Below are positions 1-12,485 of a stretch of DNA of 64,000 nt, piece after piece (positions within the stretch are counted from its first letter, which is position 1; each line of letters opens with the position of its first letter). This stretch comes from Acanthacorydalis orientalis (taxonomy: Eukaryota > Arthropoda > Insecta > Megaloptera > Corydalidae), in the NCBI GenBank assembly GCA_034766995.1, contig CM068313.1:28175825-28239824 (forward strand). The letters are read 5' to 3'. The notes beneath the pieces were generated by a model. That model saw only the letters and a list, made by a program, of their open reading frames with translations, made no database searches and was not told the origin of the DNA. A program made the translations under genes and the position numbers.

Positions 1-274
1 ATTAAGAAAATGTGGCAAGTAGTTATGATCTAATGATAGGATGTTGCATTGAAAGCTGCTGTTCATGTGTAGATAGCTCTAGGTGAGTATACTGTGGGCA
101 GTGACAGATGTCTCTTATGTCATTTTGAAGTGTGAACATTTCCCACTAAAATTCAGTTATCAGACTCCATCCTTTATTTATATAAGTACTTTTCTATAAC
201 CGAAATGAAATGAAAAGCGATAAGTTGTTTTTCCAATGTGTACTTCTATACTACTTTGATTTGAAAAAAAAACA

Positions 275-1316
275 GACGAAGCTCATCGATTGCTTGCGAA
301 AACTTATGGCTCCATCGGGAACAGTATGTAGAGATTGATTTCAAAAGTGGTGATTGGGAAGTTCACGAAAAACAACGGCCAGGTTAATCAAAAAAGTTCG
401 AAGATGAATAACTGCAAGCTATATTGGAAGAAAACCCTGTTCCAAAAATAATACCCTGTTCTATAAATAAACCCTGTTGTGAAAACCCTGTTCTATAAAT
501 AAACCACTTGACGAAGTTTACGAGTCATAGGAAAGATTCAAAAAGAAGGGAGATGATTGTCACATGAATTGACCGTAAATGCTACTGATAATCCTTTAAA
601 CATCTCAATTTATTTACTTGCAAGGCATAAAAAGAAAAGTTTTTTGTGACGTTTCGTGATCGGCGATGAAAAATGAATCTGTTTCGTCAACCCGAAACGC
701 AAGAAATCATGGATTGATCCTGGGCAACCGTCAACATCAACACCAAAGCGAAACATCCACGGTTATAAAGAAATGCACTCTATTTGGTGGGATATGGAGG
801 ATGTCGTGTATTATGAACTGTTGAAACCGAAGAAAACAATCACCGCCGAACGTTATCAACAATAATTGGAGCATTTTAATGATAATTTGATGCAAAAACG
901 ACCATAAATTGCATTAAATCGCCGAAAAGTGGTTCTTATCTACGACAACGCTCGGTCCCATGTTGATAATGCCGTGAAACAAACACTGATGGAGCTTGAA
1001 TGAAAGATTCTTCTGCACCCAGTGTATTCTCTGGATCTGACGCCAACCGATTACCATTTGTTCCAATCGATGCAACACGTTTTAAAAGATACACATTTCC
1101 ATAACTACGGAATAATCGAAAATTGAGTTTCTGAATGGATTGGCTCAAAAGACAGGCCATTCTTTCGTCGCGGAATTCAAGTTTACCAGAAAATTGAGAA
1201 AAAATCATAGTTTTCGAGGGAAAATTTTTGATTAATGTATTCACACATTTTGTTATTGAAATAAATGCTGAAAAAGCGCACAACACAAAAAACAGTGGGT
1301 TTCAACGCAACTCCCT
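275..1316 (+). mobile_element. Decayed mariner-type transposon (D34D transposase relic)
   Basis: Translation in shifting frames on the + strand gives most of a mariner transposase. A helix-turn-helix start (DEAHRLLAKTYG, about 275) is followed by a KFEDE linker, KIQKEG near 540, FLHR..GDE.. near 640-670, PGQPSTSTPK near 720, WWDMEDVVYYELLKPKETI near 790-840, and a damaged DNA-binding and catalytic stretch (NARSHVDNAVKQTLMELE near 945-1000, then VYSLDLTPTDYHLF near 1020-1065). Many stops and frameshifts make it non-coding. The 3' end near 1290-1316 (CAGTGGGTTTCAACGCAACT) looks like a terminal repeat, but I could not find its partner on the left, so the left boundary is approximate. The host motif order is secure; the mariner subfamily is not. 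Confidence 0.8.
431..505. repeat. Short direct repeat inside the mariner relic
   Basis: The unit CCCTGTTCTATAAATAAA occurs at 454-471 and 487-504, with further CCCTGTT starts at 435 and 472. It interrupts the transposase relic between the helix-turn-helix part and the KIQKEG part, so it arose after the element lost function. A related string, TATAAATAAACCCTGT, recurs near 6049. Confidence 0.7.
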
Positions 1317-1984
1317 AATACATAAATTTATTTAAAAGAGACAAAAACTGTAAAGTCTTAAATAATTATTTTTATAAAATCGCAAAGTTAGAGGATCATG
1401 TTGAGAAATTTAGGATTATTTTGTTTTTTAAAAATAATTTATTTTTTATTCAAATCTGCATTTTTTGTAATACACGCTCATTGAAAGGATCGCATTGAAT
1501 TCGTTTTATTAGAATATTAATTAAAAACAACATTTTGTAAACGATCAGTATACCGTTCTAACCATTTTGTACACTATTTACTTTTACTACATCAACTTGT
1601 TTACTATTTAAACTATATGAACGTTTCATTACGGACTGTATGTTCTTGTCGGTGCATTAATTATTACTTTTGTTTACTTTATAGACAATGAATCGTGTTT
1701 CTTGTTATAACCAACGCAATATAAACATATCCGTGTGAACTCTAATGGAATGCACAGTTTTTTATTCGGAAAATAGTATTTTTTTAAAAATTTATAAAAA
1801 TTATTAACTTAAAATTAAAACAAAAAAATATTTAATTTTTTTGATACTTTTTTAGAAAGATAATGTTTTCTTCTTTTATTTTCTATTTATATTTGAAAAT
1901 AATGTCTTTCATGTTAATTTATTTTTATCACGCTTCAGTAATAAGAATGAAGTAGAAATTTGTCATATATGAATGTTACAACAT
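1317..1984. other. AT-rich spacer, nothing recognised
   Basis: AT-rich sequence with poly-A and poly-T runs. No splice-linked coding exon, RNA gene or element end was recognised here on either strand. Confidence 0.5.
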
Positions 1985-2275
1985 AATATAATCGATAAGA
2001 AAATTAAGTTTCATAAATTAATTCTTTTTTCTCTCCACAAAAAACAAATTTTCTGGTCAAAAATATTCAGTAAATCATTATTGATCATTTTTAATTGCTG
2101 TTTATGTTCATTTCCATGCAATCAGCTTTTGGACGCCAAGGTACAGAAAAATCTGATATTTTTGTACCTCAGATTTTTCTATACCTTTACGCTCTAAGAA
2201 TGATGGCGTCAGCATCAAAGTGCGCATAAGCATCAATCAAAAGCAAAGCAAAACTGATCAATAATAATTAATTGA
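1985..2275. repeat. Dispersed palindromic repeat, copy 1
   Basis: The copy has a left arm around AGTAAATCATTATTGATCA, a centre with GACGCCAAGGTAC facing GTACCTCAGATTTTTC, and a right arm with AGTGCGCATAAGCATCAATC. The same arm and centre words recur at 22100-22290, 45955-46045, 49630-50170 and 53890-54190. No protein-coding sequence is visible. It behaves like a fold-back or miniature inverted-repeat element. The family name is not known to me. Confidence 0.6.
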
Positions 2276-2690
2276 ATGTACTTGATGGCAAAAATTATTT
2301 TTGCACTTTATGGGTCGAAAAATGAAATTATTTGTAAAAGCGAACTCGAAAACGAATCAGAACTGTATTGTGAAGAAAGTTAATATGTTTTATTAAATAC
2401 TCTTTTATTTATAATTAATTTATAATTATGAAAAATATTTTTTGTATAAGATTAAGGAAGTGAAAAATATTTCCAAATGGATTAAAAACAGAGGATATAT
2501 AATTTTAAGAAATCAATTAACATTATTAAAGGAAAAAGTGTGTACTAAATATTTCCAACATTAATTAAAATTCCAATAATACGAAAAATGAGAAAACACA
2601 ACTAAATTATTTACCCACCAAATTGTACATCTTAAAGGTAAACATTTATCTTTCGTCGGTTAATGTTTGGCTATTCTTTAGATTTTTGGT

Positions 2691-2697
<7 letters not shown>

Positions 2698-2721
<24 letters not shown>

Positions 2722-2778
2722 CATACATATATATATATATATATACACATATATATATACATACACATATATATATAT

Positions 2779-2862
<84 letters not shown>

Positions 2863-2864
2863 TC

Positions 2865-2921
<57 letters not shown>
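2698..2921. repeat. Long (TA)n tract with TACA/TACACA variants
   Basis: About 220 bp of nearly pure alternating TA with occasional CATA interruptions. The IYIYIY reading frames across it on both strands are artefacts of the repeat. It ends 13 bp before a mariner insertion. Confidence 0.95.
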
Positions 2922-2925
<4 letters not shown>

Positions 2926-2934
2926 GATGATGTA

Positions 2935-4147
2935 TTAAGTTGGTGCAAAAATAATGGTAGTTTTTTTTGGCGCCGATTTCTCTAGTTACCGTTATCTTTT
3001 GTTATAGTTATATTATACATAATTGTAATTTATGTAATTAGCACTACTGGTTTCAGATTATGTCTATTGTTTTCTATCTTTTGTATTGTTGGACATAATC
3101 TCTTAAATTAGTCATGGAAAAAAAGCAAATTCGCACTATTTTGTTTTATGAGTTTGAATTGGGATGTAAAGCAACAGAAACTACTCGAAATATCATATTT
3201 GTTTTTGGCGAAGAGTATTAGTGAATGTATAGCTCAACACTGGTGCCAAAAATTTAGTAACACCCACCTAAAACGAAAGATGGCACTCGAAAGATGGCAG
3301 AAGAACTCAATGTTGGTCATTCAACAGTTGTTCGACATTTGAGCCTAGCTGGAAAAACCAAAAAGCTGGATAAATGAGTGGCGTATAAATAAAACGAACA
3401 TCAAGTAATTCGGCTATATGAAGTCTGCTCTGCGCTTCTTTTGTGTTACAAAAATGATTCCTTTCTTAAGCGTATTCTCACATGTGAAAAATGGATTTTC
3501 TACAACAATCGGAAATGTTCATCACATTGGCTAAACCGAAGGACAAAGCATCAAAACAGTTTCCTAAACTGAAACTTCATGAAAAAAAGATTATGGTCAC
3601 TGTTTGGTGGTCAAGTGACATCGATCACTACAGCTTCTTAAATTTTGGTGAAACAATAACAGTAGAAAAATATTGTCAGGAAAGTGAAAAAATCCATGTG
3701 TAGTTGCATCGTTCACGGCCAGCGTTAGTCAATCGAAGAGGACCAATTCCTTTTTTTGATAACGCCCGACCACAAGTCACACAAATGGCTTTAAAGAAAT
3801 TAAACGAACTGAGTTATGCAACTTTATCTCATCCACTAAATTGTCCTGACTTTTTTCAGGCAGATTATCATTTTGTTTAAACATTTGAGTAATTTCCATC
3901 GAGAGAAGGTTTTTAAAGATCAAGCATCAGTTTCAAGCGCTCTCAATGTATTCGTTTCATTACAGGACTCCAGAATTCTATCTTGTACGAATAAACAAAC
4001 TTGTTTCTCGTTGGGAGAAATGTATGCCAATGGTCCAAAATAGAGGCCAATGGTCTTTTGTTTTGATTAATAGATATAATTTTTAACTGATATATGCGTC
4101 CTTATACTCGATACGTAAAAACCTTAATTATTTTTGTACCAACCAAA
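2935..4147 (+). mobile_element. Mariner relic, Hsmar1/cecropia-like ends, copy 1
   Basis: The 1213-bp element lies between TA dinucleotides (2933-2934 and 4148-4149). The left end reads TTAAGTTGGTGCAAAAATAA and the right end, reverse complemented, TTTGGTTGGTACAAAAATAA. These closely match the TTAGGTTGGTGCAAAAGTAA type of end known from Hsmar1 and cecropia-group mariners. Inside, + strand frames give FYEFELGCKATET near 3145, VTVWWSSDIDHYSFLNFGET near 3600-3655, and GPIPFFDNARPQVTQMALKK near 3740-3800. Stops and frameshifts make it dead. A sister copy is at 62440-63632. Confidence 0.88.
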
Positions 4148-4149
4148 TA

Positions 4150-4553
4150 AAATTACTTTATATAAATGTACAGCAAAATAATTATAATTAAAATATACTC
4201 CTTTTCAATAAAATTTATTTTTTTAAAAGTCACATTTATGTAAACAATATTTTTATTCGAATTGTATTTTATTTACTGTATGATACATTTTAATATATCT
4301 TTCTAGCCTTAAGTATAAACAATCTAATAAATTACTCTAGTTTAAATATTATAGTTTCTTGTTGAATAATATAAAGCATTCTTATAATATTTCTACGATT
4401 TTAAAATTGCAATGTAGAAAACTGCATCATGTTACTACATAATTAAGTTTTTATAATATAAAATATTTAAGTATAACATTTTACAAAATAGCATAGCTTT
4501 TTAGTATATATAAAAGAAATACTTTAAATTAAATACTAGTATTATGGAACTTA

Positions 4554-4589
<36 letters not shown>

Positions 4590-5361
4590 GAACAATTTTA
4601 TGATTAAATTTTACGTTTAAAAATACGACAGTAGGTAACAACGTATTGTGAAATATAAATAATGTACTTTAAAGTCAAAAATTTTAAATTACAAAATCAT
4701 GTCTCAAACGAAAAATCGACATACATGTTAAATTTCTTTTCTTCATATTATTCTCCGCATGTGTTTACTTTTTAATTACAAAATTTACCATCTTGCTGTA
4801 ATACATTATTTTCAAAAAGGAAAAACAGTATTAAAATGTTTCATCGGTATTGAAGAAATTTATAATAATTATATTCTATTCTCAGAAATACTTGAAAGTG
4901 GTATTCATTGCTTCATAGTTATTGGGAGAATACTTTTGTGTCTGATTAAGAAGAATATATGAAAAAAAGAAAACGTAAGCCATTTTCTTATACATTTTTT
5001 TAACTTGTGTTATATCCATTAAAATAAATTTTCTAATTAAATCGCTGAATAAACTTTGATTCATTAATTTTAATTGGTTGAAGGGTGTTTTTAGTAAATA
5101 AAATTTAAATAATATTTTTTAAAAATAATATGAAACTACAATGGATGAAATGTATTACTCAAGTCATTTTATTTTTTAAAATCATTAAAATTGCTCTTTA
5201 AGTTTCTAAGTAGATACTTCATGTATAATAAATTGAAGTCTAAACCTACACAAAGCATCACTAGAATGAAACTTGTCATCAAAACACACATGTTATTCTC
5301 ATCATTAAATATTGATGACTTAAAAATGTAGTTTCGTATGTATTTCAATGGTTTTCAACCA

Positions 5362-5423
<62 letters not shown>

Positions 5424-7748
5424 TATATTATAAAATTAATAGGAAAGTAATAATTTTTTTATTGTAAAACTCTTGCACTTGATTTTAATGTAACTATTTC
5501 GTGAAATCGTAAATTTGTTTTCAATTTAAAAGACTTTTACTCTAATTTTTTTATTTAATATACCAGTTATAATATTACACATTATTATAAAATGGTAAAC
5601 TACTATATTTATGTTATACATTTTAATGATAATTAACGAATTACTTGCAATTATATTATATTATCCTTATGTATTTTGATAAATTATAATTAAATAAAGC
5701 AAAAAAATGAGGAAAAAAACGAAATTTTTTGAACATTTTAATACCATGACATTCTTTTAAAAATCTTTATGTAATTTTTTCTTTCCATTAAAACAGTAAT
5801 CTCTTATAATTCGATGATTTATAATTTTTCAGTACAGCTTTTAATTGAATGATATTACATAAATAATATCTTAAAAAATATTTTTTTTCATATTGCAATT
5901 AATTTATCATTTATAGTAATTCTAAAAATGAAAAATTGGTTAGTAATTCTTTGTTTAATATTTATTATTGTTTTGGAATTTTCTTGGTTAACAATTATTA
6001 TTTATTGTTAAAGTACTATCAAATATTGTAAAAATTCGAAAGTCTTATAAATAAACCCTGTCTGTTAGACGAATATTCATTAGTGTAAAAATAGTAAAGA
6101 ATATACTACTGCCATCTTTAATCCAAGGTCGTATTTGTTATTCTATAAAAGAGAAATAAACCAGTAGAAATTACAGAATAGAAAGTAAACACGGTAAAGT
6201 AATTATTTAACGCTACTTTTCTCTTTTACAGTCATTGATATAAATTAGAGCATGTTCTTGGACAGTGTTATGCATTATAAGTAATTAAATGAATACAATT
6301 TTAAAATACAAATTCTCTATTTTGTATATTTTTCAAAGGGATATATCATACAAATCAGTAAGTTAAAAATATTTTTCTTAAGATAAAAAAGAATACAGTT
6401 CTTTCTCTTATTCAATATTACACAATAAATATATAGCCTGTTAATATTTTTTTCTAAATTTTGAAATAAAGCCATTCGAATAATTTAATATAATTAAAAT
6501 GAGTTTGGAGAGATTTACTTATTTTATAATTATTTTATTTAATTACTGTTATACTCAAAAATAGTTTGTTAGAGAACATTCCCTTTTTATTTTTTTTTTT
6601 GAATTTTGTAATAGCTATATTCTTATTATATATATATATATATATAATATACTTAAAAGTACGATCATCAAAAGTTATAAAGAATTTTCAAAAAATGAAT
6701 TATTAAATTAATTTATTATCAACGATAAAGATTGATTGAAAAAGATCCCAGGGGAATAAAATATGGGGATGGAATTTTGTGTTAAAATTATTGTTTTAAC
6801 TTTGTTTTAAGATTAATTGTTAAAATAATTCAATGTCTTTAAAATACATACAAAAAAAAAATAAAAAAATGCTATTTAGAAACAGGCATAGGAATAAAAA
6901 CATATTCGATGAAAAGTCACATTATAAGAAATAATACATTAGCTGAACAACAGGATTTCCATTATATATATATATATATATATATAAACAATTAAGATAG
7001 ATATATTAAAAAAAATATTGGAGTTTTATTGTACAGAGCATTGTAATATTCAATAACACATACATTTTTTAATAAAAAAATTTAAAGCATGTGATTCTAA
7101 ACTGGAAGAGTAATTTTATCTTTTTACTAAATCCGTTTTTCAGTAATTCAAAACTGTATAGGAAATAAAATATTACAAGACGATTGCAAAGAAATCTGGT
7201 ATAGACTGGATTTCAGCATGTTGATGCTATTGCTTTCTTCTGTGAAAACCTTTAAAAAAAGTCTGAATAATGTAATAAATAAAAATTAAACTTTATTTTT
7301 TATTAGATCTCCTGCTGACCAATTACTTTCCTAAGCTGGTTTATATAAATACATACATACATACACACACACACACATATATATATATATAAATTAATTT
7401 CTATTACAAAACATTTTTTTTAATAAAAATTTTAAGATATCCACAAATTGATAAAAATATCCTAATAAATAACACCATTCATATACCAACAGAAACTTTC
7501 CACTTTTTAGTTTTTATTTTAATATGATACAAGAAGTAATTGTATATTGAATACTTTTTTAAAACAATTTTAATATGTAAAACGTCTCTATCAGATATAT
7601 TTCAAATTATAGTTAAGTGTTTGCATTTGAACATTATTTTATATTATTATTAGTGCATTTTTATACAGGTCTATAAAGGTACGTTTTATTTAAAGGTTAT
7701 TTTATTTTTTGATTGAAATAAAAATGTGTATTATTGAAATCACGATCG

Positions 7749-7782
<34 letters not shown>

Positions 7783-8070
7783 ATATATATATTAGGCTCA
7801 GTTGTTCATAGGATTTTATATCAATATGTCTTAAATATTTACAAGTATTTGAAATGTTTATATTTGAAATACTTATATAAAAACAAATGTGTAATAAATA
7901 AAATACATATAAACATTTCTTGAACTATGTCTCAGTTAAATTAATTATATTTCTATATATTTTTCCCATCAACGAAAAAGCTAGAAACTAAAATATGTAA
8001 TCTATTCTTTAAGTATATATTTTTAATTTGTCTTATTATATATGATTTTAGTTTATTTGGAGTTAAAAAA
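4150..8070. other. Non-coding region upstream of gene A with several (TA)n tracts
   Basis: AT-rich sequence with TA tracts near 4556-4586, 5366-5420, 6627-6647, 6962-6987, 7377-7391 and 7747-7790. No exon, RNA gene or transposase was recognised. The sequence GATTTTAG just before 8051 could be an acceptor for an upstream untranslated exon of gene A, but no donor was identified. Confidence 0.5.
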
Positions 8071-8615
8071 ATGGTAAAATCTCCGAAAATATTGTGTTGC
8101 GGTATTAATTTAAAACAAGGAACATGTTTAGTGGGAATTTTTCAAAGTATATTTGCATTGACCATATTATTATTAGCAGGTACATATTTAGAATATCCTC
8201 ATGAGTTAATTGAATTAACAGACGATGTAATAAATTCCGATATTCTTTCATGTAAGTATTCAAATTACAAGAGTCGCAACAAATGTTTATCGAAAATATT
8301 TACGAAATATTAAGATTTGTTTGTGTACATTTTTTAAACATGCATTTTCAAAATTTTGTATTTCTTTTTCTTGCATTCTAAATTATCGTGAACTTTACAC
8401 ACAGACATATATATATATATAATATATGCCTGAATTTTCTTGTTTTTTGTACATAATATATTTTTTTCAGTAATGAGAGTAGGATTAATATCAATAACAG
8501 TCATAAGTATTCTTCAGATAATATTTTCTATAATGGTTGTTTTCGGAAGTCAAACGGTATGTGCATAACATTTTAATACTTAAAGTTGACATAAATATTA
8601 AATTGTTTTTTCTTG

Positions 8616-8656
<41 letters not shown>

Positions 8657-10200
8657 ACGATTAATTTAATAATGTTATAAATATTTTTGAATCTATGCAT
8701 GTTTAGTAATAGTATTTAATAAATGAACTGCTCAAATATCATTTTTTATTCATTAATTTAATTGCTTAAGATAATAATAATTACAAATTAGTATAAATTA
8801 TTAAATAACAAATAATAGCAAGAAACAAAAGTGAAGAAGCAAGTAATATTTAAATGAATTATTTTTTTAATAATTTGCGTTGAAATAATTTAATTATATT
8901 AAATAATATGTTTCAGTTTTAAAAATTACTTAAATTGTAATAATTTTATTCCTGCATAATTTGTTATATTCATTGCATATTTTATAAAATATTAGGTAAA
9001 ATCTAATTATTATTCCTTTAAAAATATTTATTGGGAACAATTAACTGGCCCAAATTATAAAATATTTTAATCTGAATAAATAAAAGCTGAATATTTAAGT
9101 TGAATAAATATGCTACCGGAAATGATTTTTTATCCTAATTGTCTATTATTTTAGAATCGACCTCTGTTGTTAATACCATGGTTAATATTTTATTCCATAA
9201 TTTTATCATTGTATTCTATTGGAATCGGAACTACAATTCTTTCGCAAATTGGAGAAGAATACACAGCAAACACTTTTGGAACCTTTGCTGGAGGATTTAT
9301 TGGAATAAGTATTAATATTAAATTAAAATATTTTCTGTTTATTTTGCACTCCTAATAGGTCTACAGATTTAAGGGCCACTTTGTGGAATATATCCAACAA
9401 AACTTTGAAATGTCATCTATGATTTTATGGCATAACGAATAAAATGAGAGATGTCATTTGAAATATTTGTTTCTTTTAAATATGATTAAATTGTGTAATT
9501 GATCTCAAATATACAAGTCTGTCTAGTCTGCATATTTGAACGTATTATTTTTTAAATATATTTATACTTCAACGAAGTAATTACTTATTTTTCTTACACT
9601 ACTAGGAAAAATAATAGTCTATTTTTCATTTTATTTTTTTAATAAATTCTACTATAGTATATAAAGAAAAGATATTTATAATACTTGTAACTTTTAAAAT
9701 AGTCTTTCTTTTACTTTAAAATTTAAAAATTTCTTCTAATTTGATGGCCAAATATACGTTTTCCTTATTCCATAATGATATTATATATAAAATATCCGTA
9801 TATAATAACAAATAAGACGTCTAATGTTAAATAATATATTTATTAAAAAAATTGTAATTTTTAACCCCTTTAATGGGTATTACAGATATATCCGTCTTGC
9901 GCACTTCTTATCCGCACAAACTTCCCACTTAAGGGGTTAAGTACTTGAACTTTACAATAAAATTAGAAATTTTAACAACAAATAATCAAAAAAAAAATCA
10001 TCAGAGTTAGGATTATGATTTTTGATTTAGATTTTTATGTATTAAACCATTATGATTCCATAATAAATACAGATGTGTATTATTATTGGACAATTAGTTA
10101 GATTTTTGTCCATGAACGGTGTAGGCTTTATGAATATAAAAAAAAGTATAATTTTCTTTTATTGTACACTCACATATCTGTATATGCATATATATACATG

Positions 10201-10254
<54 letters not shown>

Positions 10255-10786
10255 GAATATGGTTATTTATTATGATAAAAAAATGTAACATATTAAAGCA
10301 TGATATTATTCATTTGAACTTATAAAATATTATATAAATTATAAACACAGATTTAACAGATTAATGTATGAGTTTACATGTTTTAATTACGTTAATTATT
10401 GTTTTAGCTAATAAAAGGGGGAATTAGAGACATAAGGGAATACAGCTAAGAAATAATCTTAGATTTTAGAATATTACAAATGTTTCCATCTTTTAAAATA
10501 TTTCTTAATACGAACTATCGTTGAACAAAGAAGCCAAATCAAATAATAGTGAATGAAAAAAAATAGTAAACATGCAGTACTAAAAAATATATTACATTAT
10601 AAATTATTACGAAACACTGCAAAATATTTTAAAAAAATCAAAATATAATTTTTATGAAAAGAAACACATAATATATCTGTTTAAAAAATAAAAAAGTTTC
10701 AATATACAATTGTTTTGATTTAAAACAATGAATATTTTTTAATTTAATTTTATTATTATAATTAATTTATTAGTAAATATTTATAT

Positions 10787-10846
<60 letters not shown>

Positions 10847-10940
10847 TTTGACCGTTTTTTTCTATATTTCAGTGTCTGGATGTTACATGTTATGGATTGT
10901 TTATGGATATTATCGATTTTTAAAAGAATTGAACTTTTAA
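8071..10940 (+). CDS. Gene A: four-membrane-segment LAPTM4/DUF4728-like protein, 162 aa, 4 exons
   Basis: Exons are 8071-8251, 8471-8556, 9155-9308 and 10873-10940 (181, 86, 154 and 68 nt; intron phases 1,0,1). All introns are GT-AG and the joined frame is open from ATG to TAA. The start MVKSPKILCCGINLKQGTC carries the CC..L..GT cytosolic motif. Four hydrophobic segments follow, at about residues 20-42, 62-86, 93-118 and 132-155, with a soluble loop near 43-60 (YPHELIELTDD) and a YYRFLKEL tail. Members of this family elsewhere sit in lysosomal or endosomal membranes; that role is inferred. It is the only cluster member on the + strand. It lacks the intron that follows residue 26-28 in genes B-E, yet its last three exons have exactly gene E's lengths. 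Gene B converges on it tail to tail. Exon structure is confident; function is not. Confidence 0.85.
9861..9940. mobile_element. 80-bp TTAA-flanked miniature element, piggyBac-like
   Basis: TTAA at 9861-9864 and 9937-9940 encloses 72 bp. The inner ends are inverted repeats: CCCCTTTAATGGG on the left and CCCACTTAAGGGG on the right, whose reverse complement is CCCCTTAAGTGGG. TTAA target duplication with C-rich ends is the mark of piggyBac-type elements. It has no coding capacity and lies in intron 3 of gene A. Confidence 0.7.
10188..10252. repeat. (TA)n tract in intron 3 of gene A
   Basis: About 65 bp of alternating TA with CATG interruptions. A second tract, about 10780-10842, ends 30 bp before the last acceptor of gene A. 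Confidence 0.9.
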
Positions 10941-10959
10941 ACAGTCTAATTATTATTAA

Positions 10960-10965
10960 AATAAA
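10960..10965 (+). terminator. Likely polyadenylation signal of gene A
   Basis: AATAAA lies 20 nt after the gene A stop codon. In AT-rich DNA the hexamer is common by chance, so the support is mainly position. Confidence 0.45.
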
Positions 10966-12427
10966 GAATTAGACACACGTTCTTGTAACAGGTCTATTTG
11001 TTATTTCATGTTCTATTAGTTATTTATAATATAATTTATGACTCTTAATATAGTTCTTCAAACTATAAAATTTTACTTTACCTATATTAAAAATTATTGT
11101 AACCTGAATATATTTATACAAAAGTTTATATTATAAATGTGTTTTTATATAATTTACACATTAAATATCTTATGCTAAAACATAATATATCCTATGTATC
11201 TACTTATCTATCTATTTATGTCTCTATCTATATACTCACACTTTCGTTATATTTTTTAAAACCTGTTGTTTCATTATATTTTGCATTTTTATTTTACGAA
11301 TAACTATAACCATTAAGTGTAATAGTTTTTAATTTTGGTGTTTATCGACTATAAATAAAAAAATGTATTAAAAGCCTATCCAGGGAAAGTAATTGAAATT
11401 TTGACTACTTGCTATCATAATATATAAAAATAAACAATTTCTACGAGCAAAAAACATATTAATTAGATTAATTTTCATAGAGCACAAGTAAAAGTGTATA
11501 GAGAGGTTTTAATTCATGTATTAAGTGAATTGTTTATCAAGAGAATATTAATTGTTGTTACAGTAACATTGCAATAGAGTAAACATTGAAATAATTTTTG
11601 AAAAAGATTTCTATAATAAGTAAATGAACAGCTTCCAAAGACAGAAGTTTAATTTTACGAATAGTCATTTTGTCATAAACCTAAGATAGATAAAAAGTGT
11701 ATATAATTGCGAAGTACAAATATGTATGGTGATGGTCAGGAAATCAACTAAATCTGACTTTTATTTAAATGTAATGCCAGTTCTAAAACAGACGAATTTT
11801 AAAAAAAGAGCATTAAAATTTAATATGAAGAGGGTATCAAGATCTAAAAAAAAATACATATTTATTGATAAAGTAAACCGATCGTTGTATAGCATCACTT
11901 GTTATAACTAAATAAGTCTGCAAAATATCAAAAATAAATAAATTTAAGAATACATTTTAGGTACTAATAATTATATATAAAGTAATAATAATTAATAGTA
12001 ATAATTATATATATAATTATATACAGTTATATACAAGTATTTTGATATAAATCACAAATTTTGTAAAATATTTTTTATACACTTTGAAAAAGTTTGTTTA
12101 AAAGTATATCCAACATTTTAATATCAGTTTTCATTTAAAATGTTCATATAAATTACATCAAAAATAATAATGAAAAAAAAATATTATATCTATTGCAGCG
12201 TAACAACAAAGTTATGATATACATGAATATTATACATGAATGAATAAGCCTGAAGTTCTGATAACTAGATTAATAATTTAATGTTAAGGTAAAGAAAGTA
12301 TTAGAAATTGTCATGTAAAAAAAATAATTTATATTATAGACTTTCACAATACATTTAATAGTAAATACAAATATTATCCTATTTAAAGATTATAAAATTT
12401 TAATTTTTTTATTGTATTTATTCTAAT
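10966..12427. other. Tail-to-tail spacer between genes A and B
   Basis: AT-rich, with no recognisable exon or element. A 61-codon frame at 11726-11911 (+) is lysine-rich, has no relatives I recognise and no splice context; I treat it as chance. A candidate AATAAA for gene B on the - strand lies near 12433-12428. Confidence 0.5.
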
Positions 12428-12485
12428 TTTATTTATAGAAAACCTGTATTGTTTGTGCATATATATATTTATATATATATACATG

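Noticed and set aside
2623..2985. Long open frame of alternating Ile and Tyr, and similar frames at many loci
   Set aside because: Translation of (TA)n in any frame gives IYIYIY; these are repeat artefacts, not proteins.
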